A program made the translations under genes and the position numbers. From Methanoregula sp. UBA276 (GTDB lineage: Archaea; Halobacteriota; Methanomicrobia; Methanomicrobiales; Methanospirillaceae), in the NCBI GenBank assembly GCA_002508495.1, contig DANA01000104.1, positions 1 through 9,374 on the forward strand: a stretch of 9,374 nucleotides of DNA. The letters are read 5' to 3'. The notes beneath the pieces were generated by a model. It ran no database searches. It was given only the letters and a program-made list of their open reading frames with translations, and had not been told where the DNA came from. Below, piece after piece: positions 1-6,978 of the stretch (the first letter of the stretch is position 1; each line of letters begins with the position of its first letter).

Positions 1-99
1 ACGTTCAATCATGCCGATCTCATCGATGGCTGCACCGAGCCTGCGGTCACGTCTCCGCAGGTGTTCTATCTCGGTGGGGCCATACCGGAAGGTCTTCAT
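1..99 (-). CDS. DNA-3-methyladenine glycosylase-like protein, N-terminal 33 residues (partial)
   Basis: The minus strand reads open from an ATG at 99 to the left edge, giving exactly 33 codons. The fragment begins MKTFRYGPTEIEHLRRRD and continues with an LGAAIDEIG segment. This resembles the N-terminus of archaeal and bacterial DNA-3-methyladenine glycosylase 2 (AlkA-type, HhH-GPD superfamily), where an F-x-Y-G-x-x-E-I-x-x-L-x-x-R-D start precedes a G-x-A-I-x-x-I-G helix. Such enzymes remove alkylated bases to start base-excision repair. The HhH and catalytic Asp lie outside the window, so activity cannot be judged. The gene is divergent from the acylphosphatase gene. No strong Shine-Dalgarno motif precedes the ATG (a weak AAGAGAA lies nearby). 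The family call rests on a short stretch recognised by eye. Confidence 0.62.
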   Translation of the reverse strand, partial: MKTFRYGPTEIEHLRRRDRRLGAAIDEIGMIER

Positions 100-229
100 T
101 GTTCTCTTCTTACCTGTTATTACTGGAAACTGAAGCAGGTTTCGTTTTTTTCAGGGGAGCACCCGGTATCATGAATGCCCGCGTTCCCGGTCCCAACCAT
201 TATGTTCCTGCCCTGTCCTGTATGTACGT
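100..229. promoter_or_regulatory. Divergent intergenic region between glycosylase and acylphosphatase genes
   Basis: This 130-bp gap must hold both divergent promoters. On the plus strand an ATTATGTT-like stretch at about 199-206 lies some 25 bp before the GTG at 230, which would fit a leaderless or near-leaderless acylphosphatase mRNA. On the minus strand an AAAAAAA-rich stretch at about 145-151 or the GTAATAA at 116-122 could serve the glycosylase gene. No clear repeat or operator is visible. Both assignments are guesses from spacing. Confidence 0.3.
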
Positions 230-505
230 GTGGAACGAATCACCGCCCGGGCAAAAGGGCGGGTGCAGGGAGTTGGCTATCGGGCTTACGTCGGGGAGTG
301 TGCCCGTGCAACCGGGGTGCACGGGTACGTGAAGAACCTGCCTGACGGGTCGGTTGAATTTGTCGGCGAGAGCTCGGCCGCCTCTCTTGAAAGTTTCCTG
401 AAATTGGCGTATGCGAAAAACGATCCGGTCATCAGGGTTGATGAGATTGAAGTAAGACACGGGCCGGCAACCGGGGAGTTCACGGGTTTCCGCGTAGCAT
501 GGTGA
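230..505 (+). CDS. acyP: Acylphosphatase
   Basis: This gene encodes a 91-residue protein, the usual size of acylphosphatase, a small cytosolic enzyme that hydrolyses carboxyl-phosphate bonds. The phosphate-binding signature GRVQGVGYR occupies residues 10-18 and supplies the catalytic Arg18. The second signature GYVKNLPDGSVE begins at residue 32 and supplies the catalytic Asn36. GYR replaces the commoner GFR, a frequent conservative variant. The start is a GTG at 230; no in-frame ATG lies upstream and the signature sits at the expected distance from this start. No Shine-Dalgarno sequence is evident, which is compatible with leaderless translation. It precedes ruvC by 118 bp, so it is probably a separate unit, although read-through is possible. 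Family assignment is secure; the physiological substrate is unknown. Confidence 0.93.
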   Translation: MERITARAKGRVQGVGYRAYVGECARATGVHGYVKNLPDGSVEFVGESSAASLESFLKLAYAKNDPVIRVDEIEVRHGPATGEFTGFRVAW

Positions 506-578
506 TCATGCCTCTGGTGCAGGTGTCTTTCTGTCATGGGGCCAGGCGTTTCACATTCACCCCGCACACTACCGCTCG

Positions 579-586
579 TTTAAAAG
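579..586 (+). promoter_or_regulatory. Putative TATA box of the ruvCAB operon
   Basis: TTTAAAAG lies 38-45 bp upstream of the ruvC ATG in an otherwise GC-balanced 118-bp gap. Archaeal transcription usually starts about 25 bp downstream of the TATA centre, which here is near 607. That would give a short leader starting at or just before the CAGGAG at 607-612. The call is based on composition and spacing only. Confidence 0.4.
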
Positions 587-623
587 AGGAGAGACAAATT
601 CCTGATCAGGAGCCAACTTAAGT

Positions 624-1094
624 ATGCGAGTAATCGGCATTGATCCCGGCCTGGCACGTCTCGGATACGGGGTCATCGAGGTCAGGGGCAGGGACCATCT
701 CCCCGTCTGTTATGGGTGTATCGAATCGGGAAAGGACGTTCCTGCACCGGCCCGGCTGTTGCATATCTACGATGAACTGTCGGCCCTTTTTGAAAAATAT
801 CAGCCGGAACACATTGCCGTTGAAAAGTTATTCTTCTCGAAGAATATCACCTCGGCAATGGGGGTCAGTGAGGCGCGGGGCGTCATCCTTCTCCTTGCCG
901 GGCAAAAAGAGATACCGGTAACCGAATACACTCCTAACCAGGTAAAACAGGCAATAACCGGTTCGGGACGTGCTGATAAGCGGCAGGTACAGGACATGAT
1001 AACGCGCCTGCTCCGTCTCGATTCCGTCCCGAAACCCGATGACGCGGCGGATGCCTTATCGATTGCCTTATGTCATCTCCACATCCTGAGGTAG
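624..1094 (+). CDS. ruvC: Holliday junction resolvase RuvC
   Basis: RuvC is the dimeric, metal-dependent endonuclease of the RuvABC resolvasome; it nicks four-way DNA junctions symmetrically. The 156-residue product has the RNase H-like fold signature of the family. The first strand GIDPG carries Asp7, AVEKLFF carries Glu67, and the C-terminal DDAADALSIALCH carries Asp140 and Asp143, matching the four acidic catalytic residues of E. coli RuvC (7, 66, 138, 141). Length is close to the bacterial norm, slightly short at the C-terminus. AGGAG at 608-612 lies 11 nt before the ATG. The stop is followed 4 bp later by ruvA, whose ribosome binding site (GAGGT, 1088-1092) lies inside the end of ruvC, so the genes are translationally linked. 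Archaea normally use Hjc for this step, so the gene is of bacterial type. Confidence 0.95.
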   Translation: MRVIGIDPGLARLGYGVIEVRGRDHLPVCYGCIESGKDVPAPARLLHIYDELSALFEKYQPEHIAVEKLFFSKNITSAMGVSEARGVILLLAGQKEIPVTEYTPNQVKQAITGSGRADKRQVQDMITRLLRLDSVPKPDDAADALSIALCHLHILR

Positions 1095-1098
1095 TATC

Positions 1099-1698
1099 AT
1101 GATTGCACAGCTTTTTGGCGAACTCGCCGGTGTGGGCGACCGCTGGGTAATCATCGACGTCCACGGCATTGGTTACCGGGTACAGGTTACCCAGCCGGCT
1201 ATCCGGCAGCTCGCCGCTACCCGGGGGGCAGTCAAACTCTTCACGCACATGGCTGTACGGGAAGATGCAATAACCCTGTACGGGTTCCTGCACCCCAGTG
1301 AACTGGAGATGTTCCGGATCCTTATCGGCGTATCCGGCATCGGCCCCCAGATTGCCATGAACCTCCTTTCCCAGATTGGTAGAGATGAACTGGCAATGGC
1401 CGTTCTCAACGAAGATGAGAAGGCATTAACCCGCATCTCCGGGATCGGTACAAAGGGTGCCAAACGGCTGATCCTGGAACTCCGGGATAAGATGAAGAAG
1501 ATCGGCGAGACCCTGCCAAAAGACGGAACCGGTTCGGGCAGCATGGCGGTTCATGACGCAGTAAGCGCGCTAATATCCCTTGGTTTTTCCGAGAACGAAT
1601 CGCGCGATGCTGTCATGGCGGCAGCCCGGTCACCGGGCAGTATCCCTGCCGTGCAGGAGCTCATCAAGGCCGCTCTCATCCGGCTGAAGGAGCGATGA
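1099..1698 (+). CDS. ruvA: Holliday junction branch migration protein RuvA
   Basis: RuvA forms tetramers that hold the Holliday junction in a square-planar form and load RuvB. The 199-residue product shows the three-domain layout. An N-terminal OB fold (about 1-64) contains VREDAITLYGF; Glu55 and Asp56 match the acidic pin that separates strands at the crossover. The middle domain has two helix-hairpin-helix motifs, VSGIGPQIA at 78-86 and ISGIGTKGAKRL at 113-124, which contact the DNA backbone. A flexible linker (about 133-150) leads to the C-terminal RuvB-binding three-helix domain (151-199, ALISLGFSENES). Full length, no damage seen. GAGGT lies 6 nt upstream of the ATG, and ruvB begins 4 bp after the stop, so all three genes should be co-transcribed. 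Confidence 0.96.
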   Translation: MIAQLFGELAGVGDRWVIIDVHGIGYRVQVTQPAIRQLAATRGAVKLFTHMAVREDAITLYGFLHPSELEMFRILIGVSGIGPQIAMNLLSQIGRDELAMAVLNEDEKALTRISGIGTKGAKRLILELRDKMKKIGETLPKDGTGSGSMAVHDAVSALISLGFSENESRDAVMAAARSPGSIPAVQELIKAALIRLKER

Positions 1699-1702
1699 GC
1701 AG

Positions 1703-2704
1703 ATGACCGAACGCGTGGTGTCTCCGGCACCCCTCGATGAGGAGAACGATGACCTGAACATACGGCCGGGCCGGCTCGACGAGTTCGTCGGGCAGGTGCA
1801 GATCAAGGAGAACCTGAAGATCGCCCTTGAGGCGGCGCGGAAGCGGGAGGAGCCAATCGATCACATACTCTTCTCCGGCCCGCCGGGCCTGGGGAAGACC
1901 ACCCTTGCCCATATCATCGCCCACGAACTTGGCACAACCATAAGGACCACCACGGGCCCGGTTCTTGAGAAGCCCGGGGACATTGCGGCGCTCCTCACAC
2001 CGTTAAAACAGGGAGATATCCTCTTCATCGACGAGATCCATCGCGTCAGCCCGGTTGTCGAGGAAGTCCTTTATCCGGCGATGGAGGACTTCTTCATCGA
2101 TGTCATGATTGGGGAGGGACCGAGTGCACGCACGATAAAACTGAACCTCGAGCACTTCACGCTTATCGGGGCCACCACCAAGCAGGGACTTCTCGGGGCA
2201 CCGTTCCGTGACCGGTTCGGCATCGTGTCGCGCCTCGACCTGTACGATGCCCGGGATCTCTCCCGTATTGTCACCCGGAGTGCATCAATCCTGAAGATCC
2301 CGATTACCCCGGACGGGGCAGAGGAGATCGCAAAGAGGAGCCGCGGTACACCCCGGATCGTCAACCGCCTCCTGCGCCGGGTGCGGGACTATGCAATCGT
2401 GAAAGGAGACGGGACCATAGACCGTCAGATTACCGAAGGTGCATTGGCATTGATGCAGATCGATGCACTGGGCCTTGATGAGCTGGACCGGCGCATCCTC
2501 TCTGTTGTTGCCCACGATTTTGACGGTGGCCCGGTGGGTGTCAAGACGATTGCCATCTCGGTAGGGGAAGAGGTGCGGACCATTGAGGATGTGTATGAAC
2601 CCTTCCTTATCCAGATCGGGTTCCTCAAGCGTACCCCCCAGGGGAGGGAGGTCACCCCTGCAGCAAAGAGGCACCTCAATACTCCCCAGAAGACGCTGGT
2701 ATGA
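1703..2704 (+). CDS. ruvB: Holliday junction branch migration ATPase RuvB
   Basis: RuvB is the AAA+ hexameric motor that pumps DNA through RuvA-bound junctions. The 333-residue product is full length. It begins with the family signature IRPGRLDEFVGQ (20-31). Walker A GPPGLGKTT spans 59-67 (Lys65), Walker B LFIDE ends at Asp110-Glu111, sensor 1 is LIGATTK (154-160), an arginine-finger region FRDRFG follows at 168-173, and sensor 2 is RGTPRIVNR with Arg218. The C-terminal winged-helix DNA-binding domain starts near LDELDRRIL (257-265) and includes DVYEPFLIQIGFLKRTPQGRE. AAGGAG at 1687-1692 lies 10 nt before the ATG, within the end of ruvA. It is the last gene of the operon and converges with the B12-binding protein gene. 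Nothing looks eroded. Confidence 0.97.
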   Translation: MTERVVSPAPLDEENDDLNIRPGRLDEFVGQVQIKENLKIALEAARKREEPIDHILFSGPPGLGKTTLAHIIAHELGTTIRTTTGPVLEKPGDIAALLTPLKQGDILFIDEIHRVSPVVEEVLYPAMEDFFIDVMIGEGPSARTIKLNLEHFTLIGATTKQGLLGAPFRDRFGIVSRLDLYDARDLSRIVTRSASILKIPITPDGAEEIAKRSRGTPRIVNRLLRRVRDYAIVKGDGTIDRQITEGALALMQIDALGLDELDRRILSVVAHDFDGGPVGVKTIAISVGEEVRTIEDVYEPFLIQIGFLKRTPQGREVTPAAKRHLNTPQKTLV

Positions 2705-2767
2705 GAGATTAGGAAACATCTGATCCTGTCGTTTCCGAACCTGTTCAGGGATTATCCCGGTTTTTTG
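2705..2767 (+). terminator. Convergent intergenic gap with probable ruvCAB terminator
   Basis: A run of six T (2761-2766) lies 56 bp after the ruvB stop, where archaeal RNA polymerase often terminates without a hairpin. Upstream, GGAAAC (2712-2717) and GTTTCC (2731-2736) could pair around a 13-nt loop. A GCCGGC-GGTGA-GCCGGC hairpin at 2771-2787 lies beyond the T run, in the 3' end of the opposing gene. Position and composition support termination here, but only weakly. Confidence 0.35.
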
Positions 2768-3838
2768 CTAGCCGGCGGTGAGCCGGCCGGCAGCGGACAC
2801 CGCCTCCTCTGCGCTCACGGCGACTGCATCGGCACCGACCTGCCTCCAGAGGTCGGGAATGATGGTAAACGGGAAACCCCCGACGATAATTCTTACCTGT
2901 GCCGTTGCCGGATCTGCCCGGAGAGACCGGATCAGGTAGTGGAGATCGGAGAGATAGACCGGCAGGGTTATGGAAAGGGCGACAACATCGGCGTCCTGGT
3001 CCTTTACTGCGGATATGATACTTTTTGCCGGTGTATTGGCCCCGATGTAATAGACGTTCCACCCGTCAAGATCAAAGAAGTCAGCAACCATCCGCATCCC
3101 GACGTCATGGAGCTCTTCCCCGACGCAGGCAGCGACAACGGTTTTCTTATGGCGCGATATCCGGTTTGAACCGGCAATCTGGGTGTGCAGCTGTTCCATG
3201 GTCCGCCGGATAACATCGGTGACGAAATGTTCCTGTGCTATGGTTACCTTGTTCTGCTGCCAGAGCCGTCCTGTTTCCTGGAGGACCAGCCTGAATATTC
3301 CGGAATATATCTCCCTGAATGGGATGCCTGCTGCAAGTTCACGATCGATGACCGTTCTTGCCTTTGCAACCTCACCTGCAAGGATGTGCTGGAGGAACGC
3401 TCCTGCTTTTGGGGACAGGGCTGATTCATCCCTATGCGTTTCACCCAAATCCATAGGAATGGATTCCAGGGCAGAAACTGCTGATGTAATGAACATTTCT
3501 GCATCCTTCCGGTAGTCTTCCGGAAGAGACGTTGCAACAACTTCCTTAAATGACCGGAAAAATGCGCGTATTGCTTCTGCGGAAAACGACTCTGCAGTAA
3601 GGCGTGACTGTACCCAGCGGGCATGACTGATGAAAAACAGCGGGCTTGCGGTTGCGAGCGACTCCTCAAGAACACGGAGGCTGGAATTGAATTCTGCATG
3701 GATCACGCCTCGCTCTTCCACGCTCAAGTCCTGCCAGATTTTCTGGTGTCTCTCCTGATAGTCTTCCATCATTTTTTCGGAAAAAAACTCCCGGTTAAGG
3801 CGGACCGGACGATAGGTGGCGGGTTGGGATTCTGTCAT
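2768..3838 (-). CDS. CarH-like cobalamin-binding (putative B12 photosensory) protein
   Basis: The product is 358 residues from the ATG at 3844, or 356 from the ATG at 3838, which is preferred because GGTG (3849-3846) sits 7 nt before it but overlaps the spacer of the first. Numbering below is from 3844. Residues about 40-130 are all-helical, of a type found before B12 domains (LEESLATASPLFFISHARWV). Residues about 145-222 form the Met-synthase-like four-helix cap and contain W195, E205 and H206, exactly the W-x9-EH motif that covers the upper face of adenosylcobalamin in CarH/LitR photoreceptors. Residues about 235-355 are a Rossmann-like B12 domain with E244-x-H246-x-x-G249 (H246 the likely lower ligand), GWNVYYIGANTP, S291 and VGG at 321-323. 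No DNA-binding domain is present. It may sense light, oxygen or cobalamin state through a partner. A corrinoid methyl-carrier role is less likely but not excluded. Confidence 0.82.
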   Translation of the reverse strand: MTESQPATYRPVRLNREFFSEKMMEDYQERHQKIWQDLSVEERGVIHAEFNSSLRVLEESLATASPLFFISHARWVQSRLTAESFSAEAIRAFFRSFKEVVATSLPEDYRKDAEMFITSAVSALESIPMDLGETHRDESALSPKAGAFLQHILAGEVAKARTVIDRELAAGIPFREIYSGIFRLVLQETGRLWQQNKVTIAQEHFVTDVIRRTMEQLHTQIAGSNRISRHKKTVVAACVGEELHDVGMRMVADFFDLDGWNVYYIGANTPAKSIISAVKDQDADVVALSITLPVYLSDLHYLIRSLRADPATAQVRIIVGGFPFTIIPDLWRQVGADAVAVSAEEAVSAAGRLTAG

Positions 3839-3845
3839 GCTCATA

Positions 3846-3849
3846 CACC
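3846..3849 (-). promoter_or_regulatory. Ribosome binding site favouring the second ATG of the B12-protein gene
   Basis: The minus strand reads GGTG here. The spacing is 7 nt to the ATG at 3838 but only 1 nt to the ATG at 3844, so the downstream ATG (protein start MTESQP) is the better start. Confidence 0.5.
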
Positions 3850-3873
3850 TTATGAGAGGAATCCCGCTGAATG

Positions 3874-3880
3874 CTTATTA
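3874..3880 (-). promoter_or_regulatory. Putative TATA box of the B12-protein gene
   Basis: The minus strand reads TAATAAG within CACTAATAAGCATT, about 25-30 bp upstream of the ribosome binding site. Transcription would start near 3850, giving a very short leader. Together with the T tracts at 3952-3970 this suggests that the B12 gene is transcribed separately from the radical SAM gene. Confidence 0.4.
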
Positions 3881-3951
3881 GTGTTGTTGTAGGAATCAAC
3901 CCCCCTGCGGTTTTTGGTTGTGGGGATTGGGGCTTTCATGGATGGTGAAGG

Positions 3952-3970
3952 AAAAAAGCGGATAAAAAAA
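3952..3970 (-). terminator. T-tract terminator after the radical SAM gene
   Basis: The minus strand carries T7 (3970-3964) and T6 (3957-3952) separated by ATCCGC, starting 66 nt after the radical SAM stop codon. Multiple T runs without a stem are typical of archaeal intrinsic termination. No gene is seen in the 197-bp gap that holds it. Confidence 0.55.
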
Positions 3971-4036
3971 GAACGCCCGATATCCCCCCGGAAGAAACGA
4001 TATTGCCTGCCAAGTAAAACGTTTTCTCAAGGCGGA

Positions 4037-5191
4037 TTATTGCATCGAGATCTTTCGCATCAGCGTCATCACACCGGGTTTCTTCTTCCGGGAGACCGAA
4101 AGACCGAAGCCCATTCCGCTTGGGGGCTCATCGAACATTTCGGCATTCATCCGCTCGTTGAGTTCATCAAAGATCCTCTTATATGCCGGGCAGTGGGGGT
4201 CAACCCCTTCGAGTTCTCCACCGGAAGGAGCAATCGCATTGTACGGGCAACCCCCCCTGCAGTACCTGATATGGGAACAGTCTTTGCAGGCGGTGTCCAC
4301 GTAATCGGAGAACGCGGTCATACGCCGGCCGGGTTCAGACTGCATCAACTGTTCCATGGTTGGCCGGTCACGGACATTGGCCATGACCCACTCCGGCATC
4401 CCGACGAACCGGTAACAGGGGTAGATACTTCCCTCCGGCCCGATGGCAAAGGTGTTGCCCATACAGTTCACGTACGTGCAGACCGATCCCCTGCGGGTGA
4501 ATACACAGCGGCAGAGGTCGTTGATATTCATGACCTCCATCTTCCCGAAATTTTCCAGAGCTTTGTCAAGAAGATAGACGAGGAGATCCCCGTAATCGGC
4601 CGGTTCCAATGCCCATTCTTTCGGGTTTTCGGAACGGAGCGATGGCAGGGCCGGGTGAAGTTTGAGATCCAAGCCCTTCGCCTTGAAAAAGTCAAAGATC
4701 TCCTCCTTGTGCCTGACCGATTTATTGGTGAACGTGCAGATAAACCGGACTGATAGACCCGCAGCTTTTGCAACTTCGTACCCTTTCATGCACTTTGCGA
4801 AATATCCCTCGCCACGCTGGGAGTCGGTGATCTCCTCCGGGCCGTCAATTGAAGAGCCGATGGGAACGTGATATTCGGCGAGTATACGAGCGATCTCAGG
4901 GGTCATGCGCCAGAGATTTGTCTGCAATGCAAAGTCCGGGGTGAGGCTTTTTAATTCCCCTGCAAGCAGGGGCAGAACCTGCCGGTAAAAATCCGCTCCG
5001 GCAAGGAGGGGTTCGCCCCCATGAAACGTGAAGGTCACCCGGTCATTCCTGAACTCTTTTAACCATGCGACAAGGTCTCGTACCGTGTCGACACTCATGA
5101 CCGGTGAACCCTCTTCCGAGCTCCAGCAGTATTTACACCGCCCCGGGCATCCCAGCGTCGGGATGATCATGATGTGGAAGGGGTTCTTCAT
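4037..5191 (-). CDS. Radical SAM/SPASM enzyme, probable peptide-modifying type
   Basis: The 384-residue product belongs to the radical SAM superfamily. C15-x3-C19-x2-C22 in LGCPGRCKYCW binds the catalytic 4Fe-4S cluster, HGGEP at 57-61 contacts SAM, and the TIM-barrel core runs to about residue 215. The C-terminus has a SPASM-type cysteine set: C238, C243, C259 (in GPEGSIYPCYRF), C302, C305, C311, C315 (CKDCSHIRYCRGGCPYNA) and C334, enough for two auxiliary clusters. The layout is that of anaerobic sulfatase-maturase and RiPP-maturase enzymes; from memory it resembles a methanogen-specific 'putative peptide-modifying' family (Mhun_1560-like), not verified. A basic, Met-rich tail (about 365-384) follows. 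GGGAGG at 5209-5204 lies 12 nt before the ATG. No precursor gene lies directly beside it; the nearest Cys-rich small protein is upstream of atwA. Superfamily is certain, substrate unknown. Confidence 0.88.
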   Translation of the reverse strand: MKNPFHIMIIPTLGCPGRCKYCWSSEEGSPVMSVDTVRDLVAWLKEFRNDRVTFTFHGGEPLLAGADFYRQVLPLLAGELKSLTPDFALQTNLWRMTPEIARILAEYHVPIGSSIDGPEEITDSQRGEGYFAKCMKGYEVAKAAGLSVRFICTFTNKSVRHKEEIFDFFKAKGLDLKLHPALPSLRSENPKEWALEPADYGDLLVYLLDKALENFGKMEVMNINDLCRCVFTRRGSVCTYVNCMGNTFAIGPEGSIYPCYRFVGMPEWVMANVRDRPTMEQLMQSEPGRRMTAFSDYVDTACKDCSHIRYCRGGCPYNAIAPSGGELEGVDPHCPAYKRIFDELNERMNAEMFDEPPSGMGFGLSVSRKKKPGVMTLMRKISMQ

Positions 5192-5256
5192 ATCCCAGAT
5201 TTTCCTCCCGTCAGGGTAAAAGGGTTATCATTGGACCGGTACGGGACGTTATCTTG

Positions 5257-5266
5257 AAAATTTATG
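5257..5266 (-). promoter_or_regulatory. Putative TATA box of the radical SAM gene
   Basis: The minus strand reads CATAAATTTT, preceded by a purine/C-rich stretch that could act as BRE. A start near 5235 would give a leader of about 45 nt. The perfect 12-bp palindrome GGGAGATCTCCC at 5285-5296 lies about 20 bp further upstream, where an activator or repressor could bind. No T run follows atwA, so read-through from atwA is also possible across this 170-bp gap. Confidence 0.42.
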
Positions 5267-5361
5267 CCGGGAAATGGGAACCGGGGGAGATCTCCCGATC
5301 TCTTGTTGCTTCCCTTGCATTGTACGGGCCCGCGCGAGGTTTGAACGGGACAATCCGGTTC

Positions 5362-6957
5362 TCAGTCTTTTTTATCGTCGTCCGTGACCTGCGCAAGGAT
5401 ATCTTTTGTCGGCCCGATATCGATGATCTTTCCGCCCCGCATCAGCGCGAGCCGGTCACAGATATCCCGGACAAAGTCCATGTCATGGGAGACCACGATG
5501 AACGTCTCATCCATCTCGTCACGGGCGTGCAGGATGGACTGTTTGACGTCCTGTTTCGTTATCGGGTCCATAGTTCCGGTCGGTTCGTCAAGGACCACAA
5601 GGCGCGGTTCGCGTATGAGTACCTGGGCAAGGGCCACCCGGTGCCGTTCCCCATCTGAAAGTTCGCCCGGGAACCGGTCCAGGATGGCCTTTGCTTTCTC
5701 CTCCGAAAATCCTGCCATACGCAGGGTAATTGCGGCTTTTCTCATGGCAAGCTCCTTGGGGAACTCGAGGCCGATCGAGTCGGTAAGGTTGTCGAGCACG
5801 GTGCGGTGAGGGAAAAGGTCGTATTCCTGGTGAAGGAGGCCGATGTACTCTTTTGCCCTCCCCCGTTCGGTGATGCCGGGTTTGGTCATGTCAACCCAGT
5901 CGTCTCCAATCAGGATGTTCATCTCCCCGCTCGTGGGTTCGATGATCCCCGAAATTATCCGGGAGAGTGTGGTTTTGCCGGCCCCGCTTTTACCGATGAT
6001 CCCGAATATCTCTTTTCTGGCAACGTTGAACGAGACACTGTTGACGGCTTTAACCACGCCGCGATCGACCGAGATGTAGCGCTTCATGACGTCCCGTGCC
6101 TGGAGCATGATGTCCCCGATCTCGGGTGGAGCCGACTCTTCAATTTCCTGGTAGTCTTTGGCAAACGTTCTGATAATTTTCTTGGGCGCCCCGATAGCGG
6201 CGATCTCCCCGTCAGCGAGCAGGATGGCACGGTTTGCCATGTCCTCGATAACCTGCGAGAAGTGGGAGGTCACCACCATGCCCATCGTATTTTTCTTTGC
6301 GGCTTCAAGGAGCATCTGGTGGACGAGTTTTGCGGTCTCAGGATCGAGGGTGCCCGTGGGTTCATCGGCAAACAGCATTGCCGGGTTCTTGGCCAGCTGC
6401 CGTGCAAGCACTACCCGCTGCTTTTCCCCCCCGGAGAGGTCGCGGGCAATATGCATCATCCGGTGCGAGAGTTTGACCTGGTCGATGAGGTCAGCTGCAC
6501 GGTTAACCGCGTGTTCCTGCGGGTAGTGGATATCATCAAGGGCGTGAAGGACGTTTTCGATAACGCGATCGTCCCCGTACAGGGCGAACGTGCGCTGGAA
6601 CATTATCGCAGTCCGGTTCATAACCCGGGACTTCATGCCGTTGGACTTCTCATCCCATATGTCAACATCCACTGCTGACAATTGTCCCCCGCATTCAGGA
6701 CATTTTCCGCCGGCCCGGCTCTGCACGTCCATGAACATGCACTGGTCGCAGGCTGCCATATGATAGATAATGGAGCCTTTCGTTGGCGGATCTTCGACAC
6801 CCCGGAGGAGGTGCATGAGCACGCTTTTTCCGGCACCGCTTCTGCCAATGACCCCGATTATCTCCCCTTCCGGGATTTCGAAGGACACATTATTGAGGAC
6901 TCTTGCATCGTTAAAGTCCATACAGAGATCGTGTACGCTGATGAATGGTTGTGGCAT
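5362..6957 (-). CDS. atwA: Methyl-coenzyme M reductase system component A2 (twin ABC ATPase)
   Basis: Component A2 is a soluble tandem ABC ATPase needed for ATP-dependent reductive activation of methyl-coenzyme M reductase, the methane-forming enzyme. The product is 531 residues from the ATG at 6957. Domain 1 has Walker A GRSGAGKS (38-45), a Q-loop MFQR (Gln121), signature LSGGE (174-178), Walker B LFADE (195-199) and H-loop His232. It carries an insert with two CxxC pairs (Cys70, 73, 86, 89), a probable zinc ribbon. Domain 2 has Walker A GKSGAGKT (322-329), signature LSDGE (433-437, second Gly replaced by Asp), Walker B VVLDE (454-458) and His491. No membrane segment is present, so it is not a transporter. 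An in-frame GTG at 6966 lies inside the ribosome binding site and is rejected. A Cys-rich mini-protein gene ends 21 bp upstream and is probably co-transcribed. Confidence 0.95.
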   Translation of the reverse strand: MPQPFISVHDLCMDFNDARVLNNVSFEIPEGEIIGVIGRSGAGKSVLMHLLRGVEDPPTKGSIIYHMAACDQCMFMDVQSRAGGKCPECGGQLSAVDVDIWDEKSNGMKSRVMNRTAIMFQRTFALYGDDRVIENVLHALDDIHYPQEHAVNRAADLIDQVKLSHRMMHIARDLSGGEKQRVVLARQLAKNPAMLFADEPTGTLDPETAKLVHQMLLEAAKKNTMGMVVTSHFSQVIEDMANRAILLADGEIAAIGAPKKIIRTFAKDYQEIEESAPPEIGDIMLQARDVMKRYISVDRGVVKAVNSVSFNVARKEIFGIIGKSGAGKTTLSRIISGIIEPTSGEMNILIGDDWVDMTKPGITERGRAKEYIGLLHQEYDLFPHRTVLDNLTDSIGLEFPKELAMRKAAITLRMAGFSEEKAKAILDRFPGELSDGERHRVALAQVLIREPRLVVLDEPTGTMDPITKQDVKQSILHARDEMDETFIVVSHDMDFVRDICDRLALMRGGKIIDIGPTKDILAQVTDDDKKD

Positions 6958-6963
6958 AATTTT

Positions 6964-6972
6964 CACCCTCCC
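6964..6972 (-). promoter_or_regulatory. Strong ribosome binding site that fixes the atwA start
   Basis: The minus strand reads GGGAGGGTG. Its GGAGG core (6971-6967) lies 9 nt before the ATG at 6957. The alternative GTG at 6966 is part of the motif itself and therefore unlikely to be the start. Confidence 0.75.
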
Positions 6973-6978
6973 GAAGTG

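Noticed and set aside
2771..2787. GCCGGC-GGTGA-GCCGGC hairpin as an intrinsic terminator
   Set aside because: For the plus strand the T run precedes rather than follows the stem, and for the minus strand the stem is followed by A rather than T; it also lies inside the 3' end of the B12-protein gene.
3914..4753. 279-codon open frame on the plus strand opposite the radical SAM gene
   Set aside because: It lies antisense to a gene with clear family motifs, has no recognisable domain and a His/Pro/Arg-rich composition typical of antisense frames in GC-rich DNA.
2768..5191. Radical SAM gene and B12-binding gene as one B12-dependent radical SAM methylase split in two
   Set aside because: B12-dependent radical SAM enzymes normally carry the B12 domain fused at the N-terminus. 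Here the enzyme has a SPASM tail instead, the B12 protein has a CarH-like cap, and T tracts separate the genes.
5806..6678. 290-codon open frame on the plus strand opposite atwA
   Set aside because: Fully inside atwA on the other strand, no motifs; a codon-bias shadow of atwA.
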